In this document: in pieces, positions 1 to 8,021 of the stretch
Numbering within the stretch: the stretch's first letter is position 1
Layout: the number at the start of each line of letters is the position of its first letter
Virus record (IMG/VR): IMGVR_UViG_3300017923_000005
Coordinates: 1 to 40,288 of that record
Source of the DNA: a virus
DNA length: 40,288 nt
Reading direction: 5' to 3' (one strand)
Made by a program: the position numbers and the translations under genes
The notes under the pieces: generated by a model
Told to the model about the DNA's origin: nothing
Database searches by the model: none
What the model saw: only the letters and a program-made list of their open reading frames with translations

Positions 1-633
1 ACGTACATGCACAGCTTTCTTATTTCCTCGCAGAGGAAAGGTTATAACGAAGGGCTTTTGCCCTTCCGAAACCCAAAGAAGTTTCACAAAATTAGAACAA
101 AATCAGAGAATCAGAGAGTTAGAAAACTTAGTTTTTTCTGCGTGTTTGAAGACGCGACCAGGCCGGCGCCAGGCTGCAGCTCAACCGTGACTTTTTTAAC
201 TCGAAGAGTTAAGAAAAATAATGAGAAGCTTTTACTTCTCAAATACAAAAAGTATTCACAAAAAACTAAAATTCCAACATCATCGAAGCTAAGTTTTTCT
301 CAGGTTTGCTACTACTCTATAACCAGGAGCGGTCTTTTGGAGTATTCGTAAACGTAGCGAAGCAAGTGTCGAATCTCCAAAAGTGAGCGTCCTGGTTATA
401 TACATATAAATGAGGAGCTTTACTCCTCAAAATATGTAATTAAACATACTTTACAAAAACTTAACTTTAAATCAACTAACACAAGCTCAAGTCTCTACGC
501 GTCTTGTGGATCCGGAGTGGCCAGATTCAACGCCAGGCGAGGTTCATCCGCCCAGTTACCCACTTTGATCGAAGATCAAGGATTAATAATTACGGAGCTT
601 TGCCCCGCAGAGAAGTAAAATCTCACTAGAGAC
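1..633. ncRNA. Large, hairpin-rich non-coding region; candidate giant structured phage RNA
   Basis: No convincing gene lies here, but at least twelve short helices can be drawn. Perfect or near-perfect ones are 23-39 (7 bp, loop GCA), 49-66 (7 bp, loop TTTT), 196-212 (7 bp, loop GAA), 223-240, 242-256, 412-428 inside a 7 bp outer helix 401-407/432-438, and 565-579 (loop GAA). The longest pairs 319-328 with 390-399 (10 bp), then 334-342 with 375-383 (9 bp), then 344-348 with 370-374. A longer-range helix pairs 491-496 with 628-633, just beside the next gene's stop. The pentamer CGAAG (CTTCG on the other strand) recurs five times, mostly in loops. The transcribed strand is unclear: the 593-607 hairpin is better paired on the minus strand (G-U), while 564/580 favours plus. 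By size, density and phage setting it resembles ROOL- or GOLLD-type RNAs, but I cannot assign it to either. It may extend left of the window. Confidence 0.55.
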
Positions 634-837
634 CTACAATTTTGAGATTGAGACTACGTGAGTCAAATTAACCCAGGACGACTTACCATTACGAGAATTA
701 ACTATCCTCGCTTCCTTATCGGCTACTTCGACGAGTACGCCGGAAAGAATTGTACCAGAGGAGAGGTACACATGGACCTCTTCCCCCTTGTAAGCCATCG
801 CAAGACTAACTTGCTTCGGTTCGTTGTCTGTTGACAT
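634..837 (-). CDS. Small Sm/Hfq-like (LSm fold) protein, putative
   Basis: This is a 67-residue protein. Residues about 18-45 follow the Sm1 pattern: alternating hydrophobics, then L-S-S-G, then G-V-L, then an acidic turn. A short C-terminal strand ends in VVSI. This looks like a compact five-stranded Sm-like barrel, the fold of Hfq and LSm proteins, which bind U- or A-rich RNA as rings. The assignment rests on pattern only. The reading frame extends to a TTG at 864 without a ribosome binding site. The ATG at 837 is preceded by GAGGTAGAGG at good spacing, so it was chosen. The gene is the last of the leftward replication block, and its stop lies next to the hairpin-rich RNA region. An RNA-binding role linked to that RNA is inference. 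Another small beta-barrel family is possible. Confidence 0.6.
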   Translation of the reverse strand: MSTDNEPKQVSLAMAYKGEEVHVYLSSGTILSGVLVEVADKEARIVNSRNGKSSWVNLTHVVSISKL

Positions 838-863
838 AAAAGCCTCTACCTCAGCATCGCTCA

Positions 864-878
864 AACTTATAACACATT
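864..878 (-). promoter_or_regulatory. TGTTATAAG promoter-like motif upstream of the Sm-like gene
   Basis: On the minus strand the site reads AATGTGTTATAAGTT and ends 26 bases before the ATG at 837. It is a weaker copy of the motif found at 10282, 17402, 29176 and 32513. If used, the Sm-like gene would have a leader of only about 20 bases. It overlaps the rejected TTG start. Confidence 0.35.
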
Positions 879-912
879 ATATGCCAATTTTTTAATTTAT
901 TAAGGCATGATT

Positions 913-3795
913 TTAAGCTGCTTTAACGTCGTCCTTAGCCTCCCCATATGAAGGGCCGTATCCGCAGTCGTATTTCCACTCCACAGGCAGCCACGGGCAG
1001 TCTTCCCGGGTTTTGTCCACCACAGTATTATCCAGTAACTTTTTAACTCCGCTCGTACCTTTTGGTAGCTGGAACACTATGGAGTCATGTACCGTCAAAA
1101 TAACCCTACCGCCCAGGGGCCGTATAGCCTTATCCAAGTCAGTCAGGTTTTTTCCAACTATGTCTGTTGAAGTGGTCTGGATTCTGGCATTAACAGCCTG
1201 GCGAGCCACGCGATTAATCATTCTGGGATTATGAGCAGCTATGGGGAATCTGCGTCTGCGCCCGGTGAATGTGTACGTGAACTTAAATGACGATACGAAG
1301 TTCTGCGTCGATGTTATGTATTTATGGACTCCCGGGTATGTATCAAAGAATGACTTTAGATACTCCTCAGCTTCCTCGAGAGTAATCTTGATACGCATAT
1401 CAGACCAAAGCTTAGCCTGGAGAGTAGAGGCCATCATACAATAGATAGTCCCGAAGTTGACCTTCTTTGCTACCTGCCTTTTCATGTAATGGTCCGTGCT
1501 TTTATCCTCTTTGTTGGCCAGTATTTCTTCATACGAATATTCACTTATACCCGAGGCCGTTAGACAATGAAGATCCTTGCCGTTATTGAAGGCGTCAATA
1601 AGCGCCTCATCTTTTGAATAAGCGCAAAGCACCCTCATTTCGGCGTTGGATATATCAAGATCATAAAGGTCGTATTCATCTGAATCGGGTCGGAACAAAG
1701 CCTTTAGGTTTAAATCCGCCTCCTTTAAATAGAAGGGGACGTTCTGTAGGTTCGGATTTGAAGAGCTCAGCCTGAACGTAGCTGTGCCAGTCTGATTGAA
1801 TTTGCAGTGCAGCTTACCGTCAAACTCGGACATATTTATCCAGTTCAACAAGTAGGTATGCACGCACTTTTCAATTTTCCTGAAGGACAGCAAAGTATTG
1901 ATAAAGTCATCATCAAACTGTTCTCCCAACGCCGTCAGTGTCTCAGCGTCTGTACTGGCTTCGCCTGTCTTGTCGCTGGTCTTTATTATCGGGTATTTGA
2001 ATTCTTCAAACAATATCCTTTTTAAGTCCGGTGAACTGCTACTCGTATTAAATCTGTACCCGACACGGGTATACAGAGCATCTTCCAATTCACTCAGAGT
2101 TTCATTCAATTTTTCAGTATATTGAATAGCCCTGTCACGATCTAACCTGACTCCGTTATATTCCATGTCCGCTATGGACATGCAAAGGGGCATTGAATAA
2201 TTATCAAGCCCATAACGCACGCTTTTGGTAGGCAGTTTGAACCCCACAGTCCTGCTTGTCTTTTTTACAACCTCATTATCCTTCTTAAGTCTTTTCATCT
2301 GCTCGCCTGCTATCATCCTCGTAACCATAGCATCAATCGCAGCATACTTAAGCATCTTGTTTATTTCCACATCCTCAAACGTAGCAGGTTCAGGCTCGGG
2401 TATATTGTATTCAGGCAAATCTATACCGAGATCTTCAGGGGTTATTCTGGACAACATATTGGTGACGGCTTTCTGGTACTTCTTAAGCACTACCTGTTCA
2501 CCTTTTAGTTTCCTAGTCTTTACCTCTATCAGATCCTGGTATTGCCCGAGGCTATACCCGGCTTCTACCCACTCAGCACAGTATTTTAGGCGCGCATCTT
2601 TATCCAGGCTCAGCCAGAAATCCAGCATGGCTTTTTCTTTTACCTGCTTTAATTCAGCCAGCTTTTCATCGTACTCTTTTTTGCGTTCATGGTTTATACT
2701 CGCTAGTTCAGCTTTTAGTTCCTCCTCGTATTTGGCCATATAAGGAAAATAGTCTTTGGTAAGCGTTTTCAGGGAATATTCACCTTGCTTGTTCTCTTCC
2801 AATGCGTGCTCGCCAAGCATAGTGTCGTACGCAGGGTTTCGGAGCTTAAACTCGTACCTGTGCAACAATTCCTGAACGTCGAATTTAGCATTGTGCATTA
2901 TAAGCGACACATACTCAGGATCGCATGCTTCCTCTATGCTCTCTTTTATTTTTTCAATCTCTTCAGGAGTAAACACGCAATCCCTGTGCTTATACGGGAG
3001 GCCCAGGCCTTGGTGGTCCTTCCAGGAAAGTGAAACAGCTATCATTTTCTGCGAATGATTATAAGGCTCAAGCCCTGTAGTTTCAGTATCTACACTCACC
3101 GCAAGACGTTGACCTTTCTTTTCATAGTTCTCTCTAGCATAGCTTTTTAATTTGTTAAGCTCTCCAAGTATATCATCAACTGTTTGAGGAGTTGCTATAT
3201 CGAAATCACTTTCATCAACAGGTTTCCTAAGCAGTTTATACGCTTTATTTATGTCATTTTCGAGTACAGGGATCAGACCAGGAGATTTTTTAACAGTCCA
3301 GGCATGATATGTGACAATTACAGCCGCAGCACCCCCTGAATGTTTATACTCATACAGGCTACCGCGTAAATCTTTTGGTTTCCCCTTTATACCCACAGAT
3401 TTGGCTGCTTCGGTCCCTAAAGCTATAATGACTTTAGGTTTAGCCTGGTCCAGATACATTTTAAGATGAGCAGAGCATTGATTATACGTATTTATGTTAA
3501 CCTTATACCCGAACTTCTTTGGGCAGCACTTGACTGCGTAAGTAAAAGCTTTTGACGGCTGCTCAGGCTTAGGGAGTTCTTTATTCAAGGATTTAAATAT
3601 GTTCCGTATTACAGCATACCCATTACTATGAAACGGGCCTCTTTTAATATCGTAGGTATCGGGGAATGCCCCTATAACTACAATGTCTGGATTACGTGCT
3701 CCGTCCACCGAAATCATATCGGCGTCAAATAAAGCACAATCCTTGCAAGTACCGGGTTTTATTGTTGAGGGTGATTTATTTCTATTACTCTTCAC
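913..3795 (-). CDS. DNA polymerase, family A, fused to an N-terminal UDG-like domain
   Basis: This is a 960-residue fusion and probably the replicative polymerase. Residues 10-190 resemble family 4 uracil-DNA glycosylases. Four cysteines are placed as for a 4Fe-4S cluster (C17, C20, C90/91, C107), but the GEAPG motif reads GAFPD and the usual HP motif reads YHA, so base-excision activity is doubtful. Residues 230-490 are a proofreading 3'-5' exonuclease with DTE (D236, E238), HNAKFD (N302, D306) and YAAID (Y484, D488), and a charged insertion at about 355-475. Residues 535-960 are the polymerase: motif A DISNAEMR (D714), motif B from R773 through K777/K778 to F781 and Y785, and motif C HDS (H903, D904). 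HDS replaces the usual HDE. The start is GTG, with AAAGGAGG five bases upstream. UDG-polymerase fusions are known in Bacillus phages such as SPO1. Confidence 0.95.
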   Translation of the reverse strand: MKSNRNKSPSTIKPGTCKDCALFDADMISVDGARNPDIVVIGAFPDTYDIKRGPFHSNGYAVIRNIFKSLNKELPKPEQPSKAFTYAVKCCPKKFGYKVNINTYNQCSAHLKMYLDQAKPKVIIALGTEAAKSVGIKGKPKDLRGSLYEYKHSGGAAAVIVTYHAWTVKKSPGLIPVLENDINKAYKLLRKPVDESDFDIATPQTVDDILGELNKLKSYARENYEKKGQRLAVSVDTETTGLEPYNHSQKMIAVSLSWKDHQGLGLPYKHRDCVFTPEEIEKIKESIEEACDPEYVSLIMHNAKFDVQELLHRYEFKLRNPAYDTMLGEHALEENKQGEYSLKTLTKDYFPYMAKYEEELKAELASINHERKKEYDEKLAELKQVKEKAMLDFWLSLDKDARLKYCAEWVEAGYSLGQYQDLIEVKTRKLKGEQVVLKKYQKAVTNMLSRITPEDLGIDLPEYNIPEPEPATFEDVEINKMLKYAAIDAMVTRMIAGEQMKRLKKDNEVVKKTSRTVGFKLPTKSVRYGLDNYSMPLCMSIADMEYNGVRLDRDRAIQYTEKLNETLSELEDALYTRVGYRFNTSSSSPDLKRILFEEFKYPIIKTSDKTGEASTDAETLTALGEQFDDDFINTLLSFRKIEKCVHTYLLNWINMSEFDGKLHCKFNQTGTATFRLSSSNPNLQNVPFYLKEADLNLKALFRPDSDEYDLYDLDISNAEMRVLCAYSKDEALIDAFNNGKDLHCLTASGISEYSYEEILANKEDKSTDHYMKRQVAKKVNFGTIYCMMASTLQAKLWSDMRIKITLEEAEEYLKSFFDTYPGVHKYITSTQNFVSSFKFTYTFTGRRRRFPIAAHNPRMINRVARQAVNARIQTTSTDIVGKNLTDLDKAIRPLGGRVILTVHDSIVFQLPKGTSGVKKLLDNTVVDKTREDCPWLPVEWKYDCGYGPSYGEAKDDVKAA

Positions 3796-3874
3796 ATAAA
3801 CCTCCTTTTACATATCTAATGCTTGAAATGAGCGGTGCGGGGCGGCTTTATGCGCCTGCTGGTTTATCGATTGG

Positions 3875-4171
3875 TTATGCCGGTTCGTATGTTGCTTCAA
3901 AAATATCCGGCTTACAGGGGTATAACTCGCCCTGTACGCCCTGGATGATGAAGTCGCCCCATTCAACTAAGTGGTCGCCCTCAAGTGTATGGATCATAAG
4001 TTTGTCGGTTCCGTCTGAATTCGGATATTCAGAAGGGAAAACCGCCCCAGACTCTGTTCTGTCCTTATTCCAGGCCTTATGTAACCATTGTGGCCAGTCA
4101 ACATTAGAATCACGTCTTGTTTTTGTCATTTGGAAGGCCTCAATTATTACTGGTTTTTTACGATACTTCAT
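3875..4171 (-). CDS. Conserved hypothetical phage protein
   Basis: This is a 98-residue protein of a type common in phage genomes. It opens with MKYRKKPVIIEAF and ends with a GDFIIQGV...GELYPCKPDIF...TYE block, the most conserved part of the family as I recall it. No catalytic motif, signal peptide or membrane segment is visible, and the function is unknown. The ATG has AAGGAG at six bases. It lies 79 bases upstream of the polymerase gene on the same strand and is probably cotranscribed with it. Confidence 0.85.
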   Translation of the reverse strand: MKYRKKPVIIEAFQMTKTRRDSNVDWPQWLHKAWNKDRTESGAVFPSEYPNSDGTDKLMIHTLEGDHLVEWGDFIIQGVQGELYPCKPDIFEATYEPA

Positions 4172-4190
4172 ACTGTACTCCTTTGATAAG

Positions 4191-4242
4191 TAACTAATAG
4201 TTAGTTAGGTGGTTAGTTGGTTGATTAGTTAATGAGTTTAAC
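4191..4242. repeat. Degenerate TTAG/TTGG/TTAA tetranucleotide tract
   Basis: About 50 bases are built almost entirely of four-base units such as TTAG, TTGG and TTAA, upstream of the 3875-4171 gene. Because the period is four, TAA and TAG stops appear in every frame on both strands. Similar tracts occur at 7966, 10152, 10340, 14347, 27846, 32596 and 38576, so they are a feature of this genome rather than a local accident. Confidence 0.6.
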
Positions 4243-4247
4243 AATTT

Positions 4248-4280
4248 AAGGCGCGAAGAACTGTGCTCCGCGCCTTTTTT
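4248..4280. terminator. Hairpin terminator downstream of the primase-helicase
   Basis: AAGGCGCG (4248-4255) pairs with CGCGCCTT (4269-4276) around a 13-base loop. Six T residues follow on the plus strand. On the minus strand, where the primase-helicase gene ends 11 bases upstream, the stem is followed only by TTAAATT. It may work in both directions, but the T run favours plus. Confidence 0.6.
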
Positions 4281-4290
4281 AATCAACTTT

Positions 4291-7200
4291 TTATACGTCT
4301 AAATCTATGTCATCTTCAATACCTCCATCCAAATCATCAAGAGAATCCTCTATTGTTTCGGAAACCTCCTGTTCTTCATTTTTGGACGGCTGTGATTGCG
4401 ATGACATATCATCATCAAAGACCGGCACGGCGTTATATATACTATCTTCACCGGCAGTCTTGAATTCCTCTTCGACATTTCCGCCGCTTTGTTGGTCATT
4501 CATGCCCAGGTAAGACGCATTTATGACCGTGTAAGCTGCGGGTGTTTGTATATCGGATAAGCCCAGGTGATACTGGATCTTTTTATGTTCCGACATCTCT
4601 ATTTCAGGAACGACAAACTTAACCTTGGCTACGCGTTCTTTTAACGACTGCTCATTTTGCTTGCCGTACGGGGAATGCTTCAAAACCGTATACTTGGCTT
4701 GTCTCCAGACAAGTATGATCCAGTCCTTTTCAACGTAATAATAAACACCGCAAGCTGCGTTATTAAGGACATTAATTTCACCATTCAGAATCAAAGACCT
4801 GGCGTTAACATAATCGGTCATGCCGTCTTCCTGAGTGATCTTAATAGCCTCATTATACAAACAGGCATTGACCAAGTCCGAGGTATCCTCTGTGCCGTGT
4901 ATCGCTTCCAGTCGATCCTTGTTCTTTATATACAAACCACGGAATAAGTCTTCGACCGTCCCAATACCGGCATATTCATAAACGAGTAGCGGTGTTAAGA
5001 TATTGTCAAGAAACCTATCCGAAATCAGGGCCCCTTCTTTCGTCACGGCCAAGCGTTGCTTTATGTTGCGACGTATGCGTATAAGTTCCGGGATATGGGG
5101 GAGCAGCCCTATGGATATATCTTTCCTGAGCTCTTCAATTTGTTGATCAGTGAAAAACTCGGTTATATAATCAGCCAAGGAACGATGCCCATATTCCTTA
5201 CGTGTGTAGACTATCAGCACCCTGGATAGAAAAACTCTATCCGCAGGGAGATTGATGCCTGCCATTATCACCGGCATACGGATATAGTAATCAACTCTGG
5301 AATCCGAGGTCTGCCCACCACGAGCAAATGATACACCGCCTTGCGGCAATGAAAGTATCAACCTTTGAATTTCGGAAGTTCTTTGATCGTGCGCCGTATT
5401 ATGAGACTCGGATACTTCCGCTTCATCATAAATAAGCGACATGGAGCTCCTATCAAAGTATTGATACATAGCTGCCGGAGTCAGGTCGGTATAAAACTCC
5501 GAGGATTCCAAAATTGGTTTTATATCATGGCTCTGATTTTTTGTACCTCCCAATAGGCCGCCAATCAAAGATGTTTTACCGCTTTCGCTTTCGCCGGTAA
5601 CGTACAATATATTTACGTTTCCTATCGCAGCTGAAATCGGCAAAGACATAATATGAGAAGCTAGGTATTGGCATGTAAGCTCGTGGTTATCGAACTTCCA
5701 ACCACTAAGCATTTCCCGGATTCTATTGTACACGGACTTCAAATCAACTTTAGAAGCCGCGTACAGATCCGACACATCCTTTATAAATGACCATTCCTTG
5801 CTTGGGTTGAGGTCGAATATTATATTCTCATCAACACAGGTATTAAGAAACTTCCATTCAATCATTTCCGTTTCCCGATTGATCTGGCCTTTAAACACCT
5901 TATTCCCATTTACGACATAGACAATGCCCTTGTTTTTTACAGATGGAGGTAGGCCGAAGTGATGAACTCCCTGGCCGACTTTTATGAGCCTTGCATAGTT
6001 TGGACATTCGCCCCGCATATCATTAATGGCAGTTTTCAACCAATGCCCGGCTATTTTTGAGCGTTGCATCTCATCAGCCATTGGGTACTCGCCTTTTAAT
6101 TCCCAAAAAGGGGAGTCCTTTATCAAGTTCTCAATCCATCCTATGTGCTCCTGGCCCACAAATTGGCTAATCACAGCCGGTACCGCATTCTCATTAAAGG
6201 GTAGAGGTACCAGCTCTTCAGCAGTTTTTGACCACACATAGATGATATAGGATTTACCCGTTCTTTCGTAAAAGGCGAACTCGAACGAGTCCTTTAGGGC
6301 ATCTTTTATTTTTTTGAGTATGCCTTCCCGGGTATCCATAGCGTACACGGCTGTATGCACACGACTATCCTGGGTAATGTCTATCCCTTCTTGCATGTTG
6401 TACTTCTGTGCAAACGCAAGTCGTTCAGTCGGATCATGTATGTACTGAAACCAGTTAAGTATAGTTTCGTGTATCTGACGTCTGCTGTCGTCCCTGGCGT
6501 TTTGAGAAGCTACATGCGCGGCATTCTTTTCCTCACTATGCTTGTCACCATCACCTTCCGAATCGGATTCAAGCACTTCACCAATATCTTCCTCTATATT
6601 TCCGAGGGTTTCGTCCAGCTTGGTCTTAATAGACTTTATCTGTTCATCACACTTTTCTATAATCCAGACATTGGAATTCAAAAAAGTATGGTTTCGTTCA
6701 GCGAATAGGGACTCCCTAACAGAGTCATACCCGTTCTGCCTTATGGCTTCATCCAGATCCTGTCCTGCGAGCAGTATAGGCCACCTGAATATTTTTATCG
6801 AAAAAGGTACCGAGGATCCGGGCCTTACGAAGTTCCCTTTTTCTTTAAGAAAAGAGCAGGCGTAGACATCCCCATTTTTAGACGGATGATCCTGAACCAG
6901 CCAAATAGTGCGCATGCCGTAATCACGCAAAAATCCGACATCGAGGGACCCCGTGCCGGATGTGCTTACAAGAACAAAGTCAAAAGAACCGTTATCCTCC
7001 TGGGCATTCATAACCGATAGTACGTCGAATTCCCCCTCGGTTACGTACACATTCGGGTCTGTTTGTTTACCGAGCAAATGCTGATATTTATGCAGTCCGA
7101 ATACGCCCATGTTTTTCGCATATTTATCTTTTATCATAATAAAATCTTCATGCGATAATAGGCTTCTGGCAATCTCTGGGGGAGTGCTTTCCAGGGTAGG

Positions 7201-7953
7201 ATCTAATTCTTCAGCCCTTTTAAGTGCCTGCCTATCTATCAAACGCAGTTTGAATCTGCTGATAGTCCCGGGAGAGTCATTATAATGAAAAGCCACAGCG
7301 CCCCAATAATTAGGCCCCTGAACTTTTTCATTGAAATACTCCTCAAATACCTCGTGATATTTCTCGGGTATATATTTTTTGAGATGTTCCGGTTTCGCGT
7401 ACAGGCCAATGGGCATGGAATTGAGGTTTACAGGGTTTAACTGCCTGGCTTTAACAAGATGAATATACCCAGGCTTTAAGTATTGAAGGTGGCTAGGATT
7501 ATCCCGTATGAACTCATTTACCACCTCACGCATAGCAATGGCGCTATGCTTCTTCATTTCTTGATATTTATGATAAACAGCTAATTTGTCGGCATTATCC
7601 CCGAGCTCTTCATTCAAGCCAAAATAACTCTGCAGAAACAAAAGGGATTCCACATACGAGCATTGTTTCAGCTTAGCTACCAGGCTAACGAGGTCATTTA
7701 TGAATTTATTGCACCCAAAACATTTTCCGTATTTCTTTGTGAAAGACAGAAACATACTAGGGGTGTTGTCCTGATGATACGGGCATCTCCCCTTGATGGT
7801 GTGCTCGCTTTGAAGCGTCCATTGTCTATCCGGAGCTATCTCCTGGAAAAGAGCCAGCCATTGTCTGGCCGGCCGCGCCCCCCAGAGTTTTTTAAGCTCT
7901 GATAAGCCTTTTATCTCTTCTTCATCTTTGGTTTTCTTCTTTTTCTTGGCCAT
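4291..7953 (-). CDS. Large primase-helicase (CHC2 zinc finger, TOPRIM, P-loop ATPase)
   Basis: This is a 1220-residue fusion expected to lay primers and unwind DNA at the phage fork. The N terminus is a DnaG-type zinc finger (C57, H60, C78, C81) with the CPYHQDNTPS signature. A TOPRIM-like domain at about 300-370 has VTEGEFD (E306) and a later QDHPSKNGD. A linker at 430-500 is rich in charged residues. The C-terminal ATPase has Walker A GESESGKTS (787-795) and Walker B SLIYDEAE (839-846), followed by arginine-containing segments near 895-930. The ATPase is not DnaB-like; it recalls DUF927 or SF3-type helicases seen in phage and plasmid primases. The last 40 residues are very acidic, like protein-docking tails. 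Start ATG has AGAGGGGG upstream. A tetranucleotide tract lies upstream. Confidence 0.9.
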   Translation of the reverse strand: MAKKKKKTKDEEEIKGLSELKKLWGARPARQWLALFQEIAPDRQWTLQSEHTIKGRCPYHQDNTPSMFLSFTKKYGKCFGCNKFINDLVSLVAKLKQCSYVESLLFLQSYFGLNEELGDNADKLAVYHKYQEMKKHSAIAMREVVNEFIRDNPSHLQYLKPGYIHLVKARQLNPVNLNSMPIGLYAKPEHLKKYIPEKYHEVFEEYFNEKVQGPNYWGAVAFHYNDSPGTISRFKLRLIDRQALKRAEELDPTLESTPPEIARSLLSHEDFIMIKDKYAKNMGVFGLHKYQHLLGKQTDPNVYVTEGEFDVLSVMNAQEDNGSFDFVLVSTSGTGSLDVGFLRDYGMRTIWLVQDHPSKNGDVYACSFLKEKGNFVRPGSSVPFSIKIFRWPILLAGQDLDEAIRQNGYDSVRESLFAERNHTFLNSNVWIIEKCDEQIKSIKTKLDETLGNIEEDIGEVLESDSEGDGDKHSEEKNAAHVASQNARDDSRRQIHETILNWFQYIHDPTERLAFAQKYNMQEGIDITQDSRVHTAVYAMDTREGILKKIKDALKDSFEFAFYERTGKSYIIYVWSKTAEELVPLPFNENAVPAVISQFVGQEHIGWIENLIKDSPFWELKGEYPMADEMQRSKIAGHWLKTAINDMRGECPNYARLIKVGQGVHHFGLPPSVKNKGIVYVVNGNKVFKGQINRETEMIEWKFLNTCVDENIIFDLNPSKEWSFIKDVSDLYAASKVDLKSVYNRIREMLSGWKFDNHELTCQYLASHIMSLPISAAIGNVNILYVTGESESGKTSLIGGLLGGTKNQSHDIKPILESSEFYTDLTPAAMYQYFDRSSMSLIYDEAEVSESHNTAHDQRTSEIQRLILSLPQGGVSFARGGQTSDSRVDYYIRMPVIMAGINLPADRVFLSRVLIVYTRKEYGHRSLADYITEFFTDQQIEELRKDISIGLLPHIPELIRIRRNIKQRLAVTKEGALISDRFLDNILTPLLVYEYAGIGTVEDLFRGLYIKNKDRLEAIHGTEDTSDLVNACLYNEAIKITQEDGMTDYVNARSLILNGEINVLNNAACGVYYYVEKDWIILVWRQAKYTVLKHSPYGKQNEQSLKERVAKVKFVVPEIEMSEHKKIQYHLGLSDIQTPAAYTVINASYLGMNDQQSGGNVEEEFKTAGEDSIYNAVPVFDDDMSSQSQPSKNEEQEVSETIEDSLDDLDGGIEDDIDLDV

Positions 7954-7965
7954 TTATCCCCCTCT

Positions 7966-8010
7966 AACTTATTGGTTAATTAATTAGTTAGTTAATTAAT
8001 TAGTTAATAT
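7966..8010. repeat. TTAG/TTAA tetranucleotide tract upstream of the primase-helicase
   Basis: About 45 bases of TTAG, TTAA and GTTA units lie between the nuclease stop and the ribosome binding site of the primase-helicase. It is one of the cleanest copies of the family, including two consecutive stretches of TTAATTAATTAG. Confidence 0.6.
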
Positions 8011-8021
8011 TACGTCCATAA

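Noticed and set aside
7-351. A 114-codon rightward reading frame across the hairpin region
   Set aside because: It runs through at least seven hairpins, has no ribosome binding site, and its product is low-complexity and Lys/Ser-rich without a fold. The RNA explanation fits better.
1-633. Firm assignment of the RNA to ROOL or GOLLD
   Set aside because: I cannot run covariance models, and I do not recall the consensus structures precisely enough to match helices.
2225-2743. A 172-codon rightward frame
   Set aside because: It lies entirely inside the polymerase gene on the other strand and has a Ser/Phe/Leu-rich shadow composition.
4191-4242. CRISPR-like or iteron repeats in the TTAG tracts
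   Set aside because: The units are four bases long and degenerate, with no spacers and no fixed repeat of 20 bases or more.
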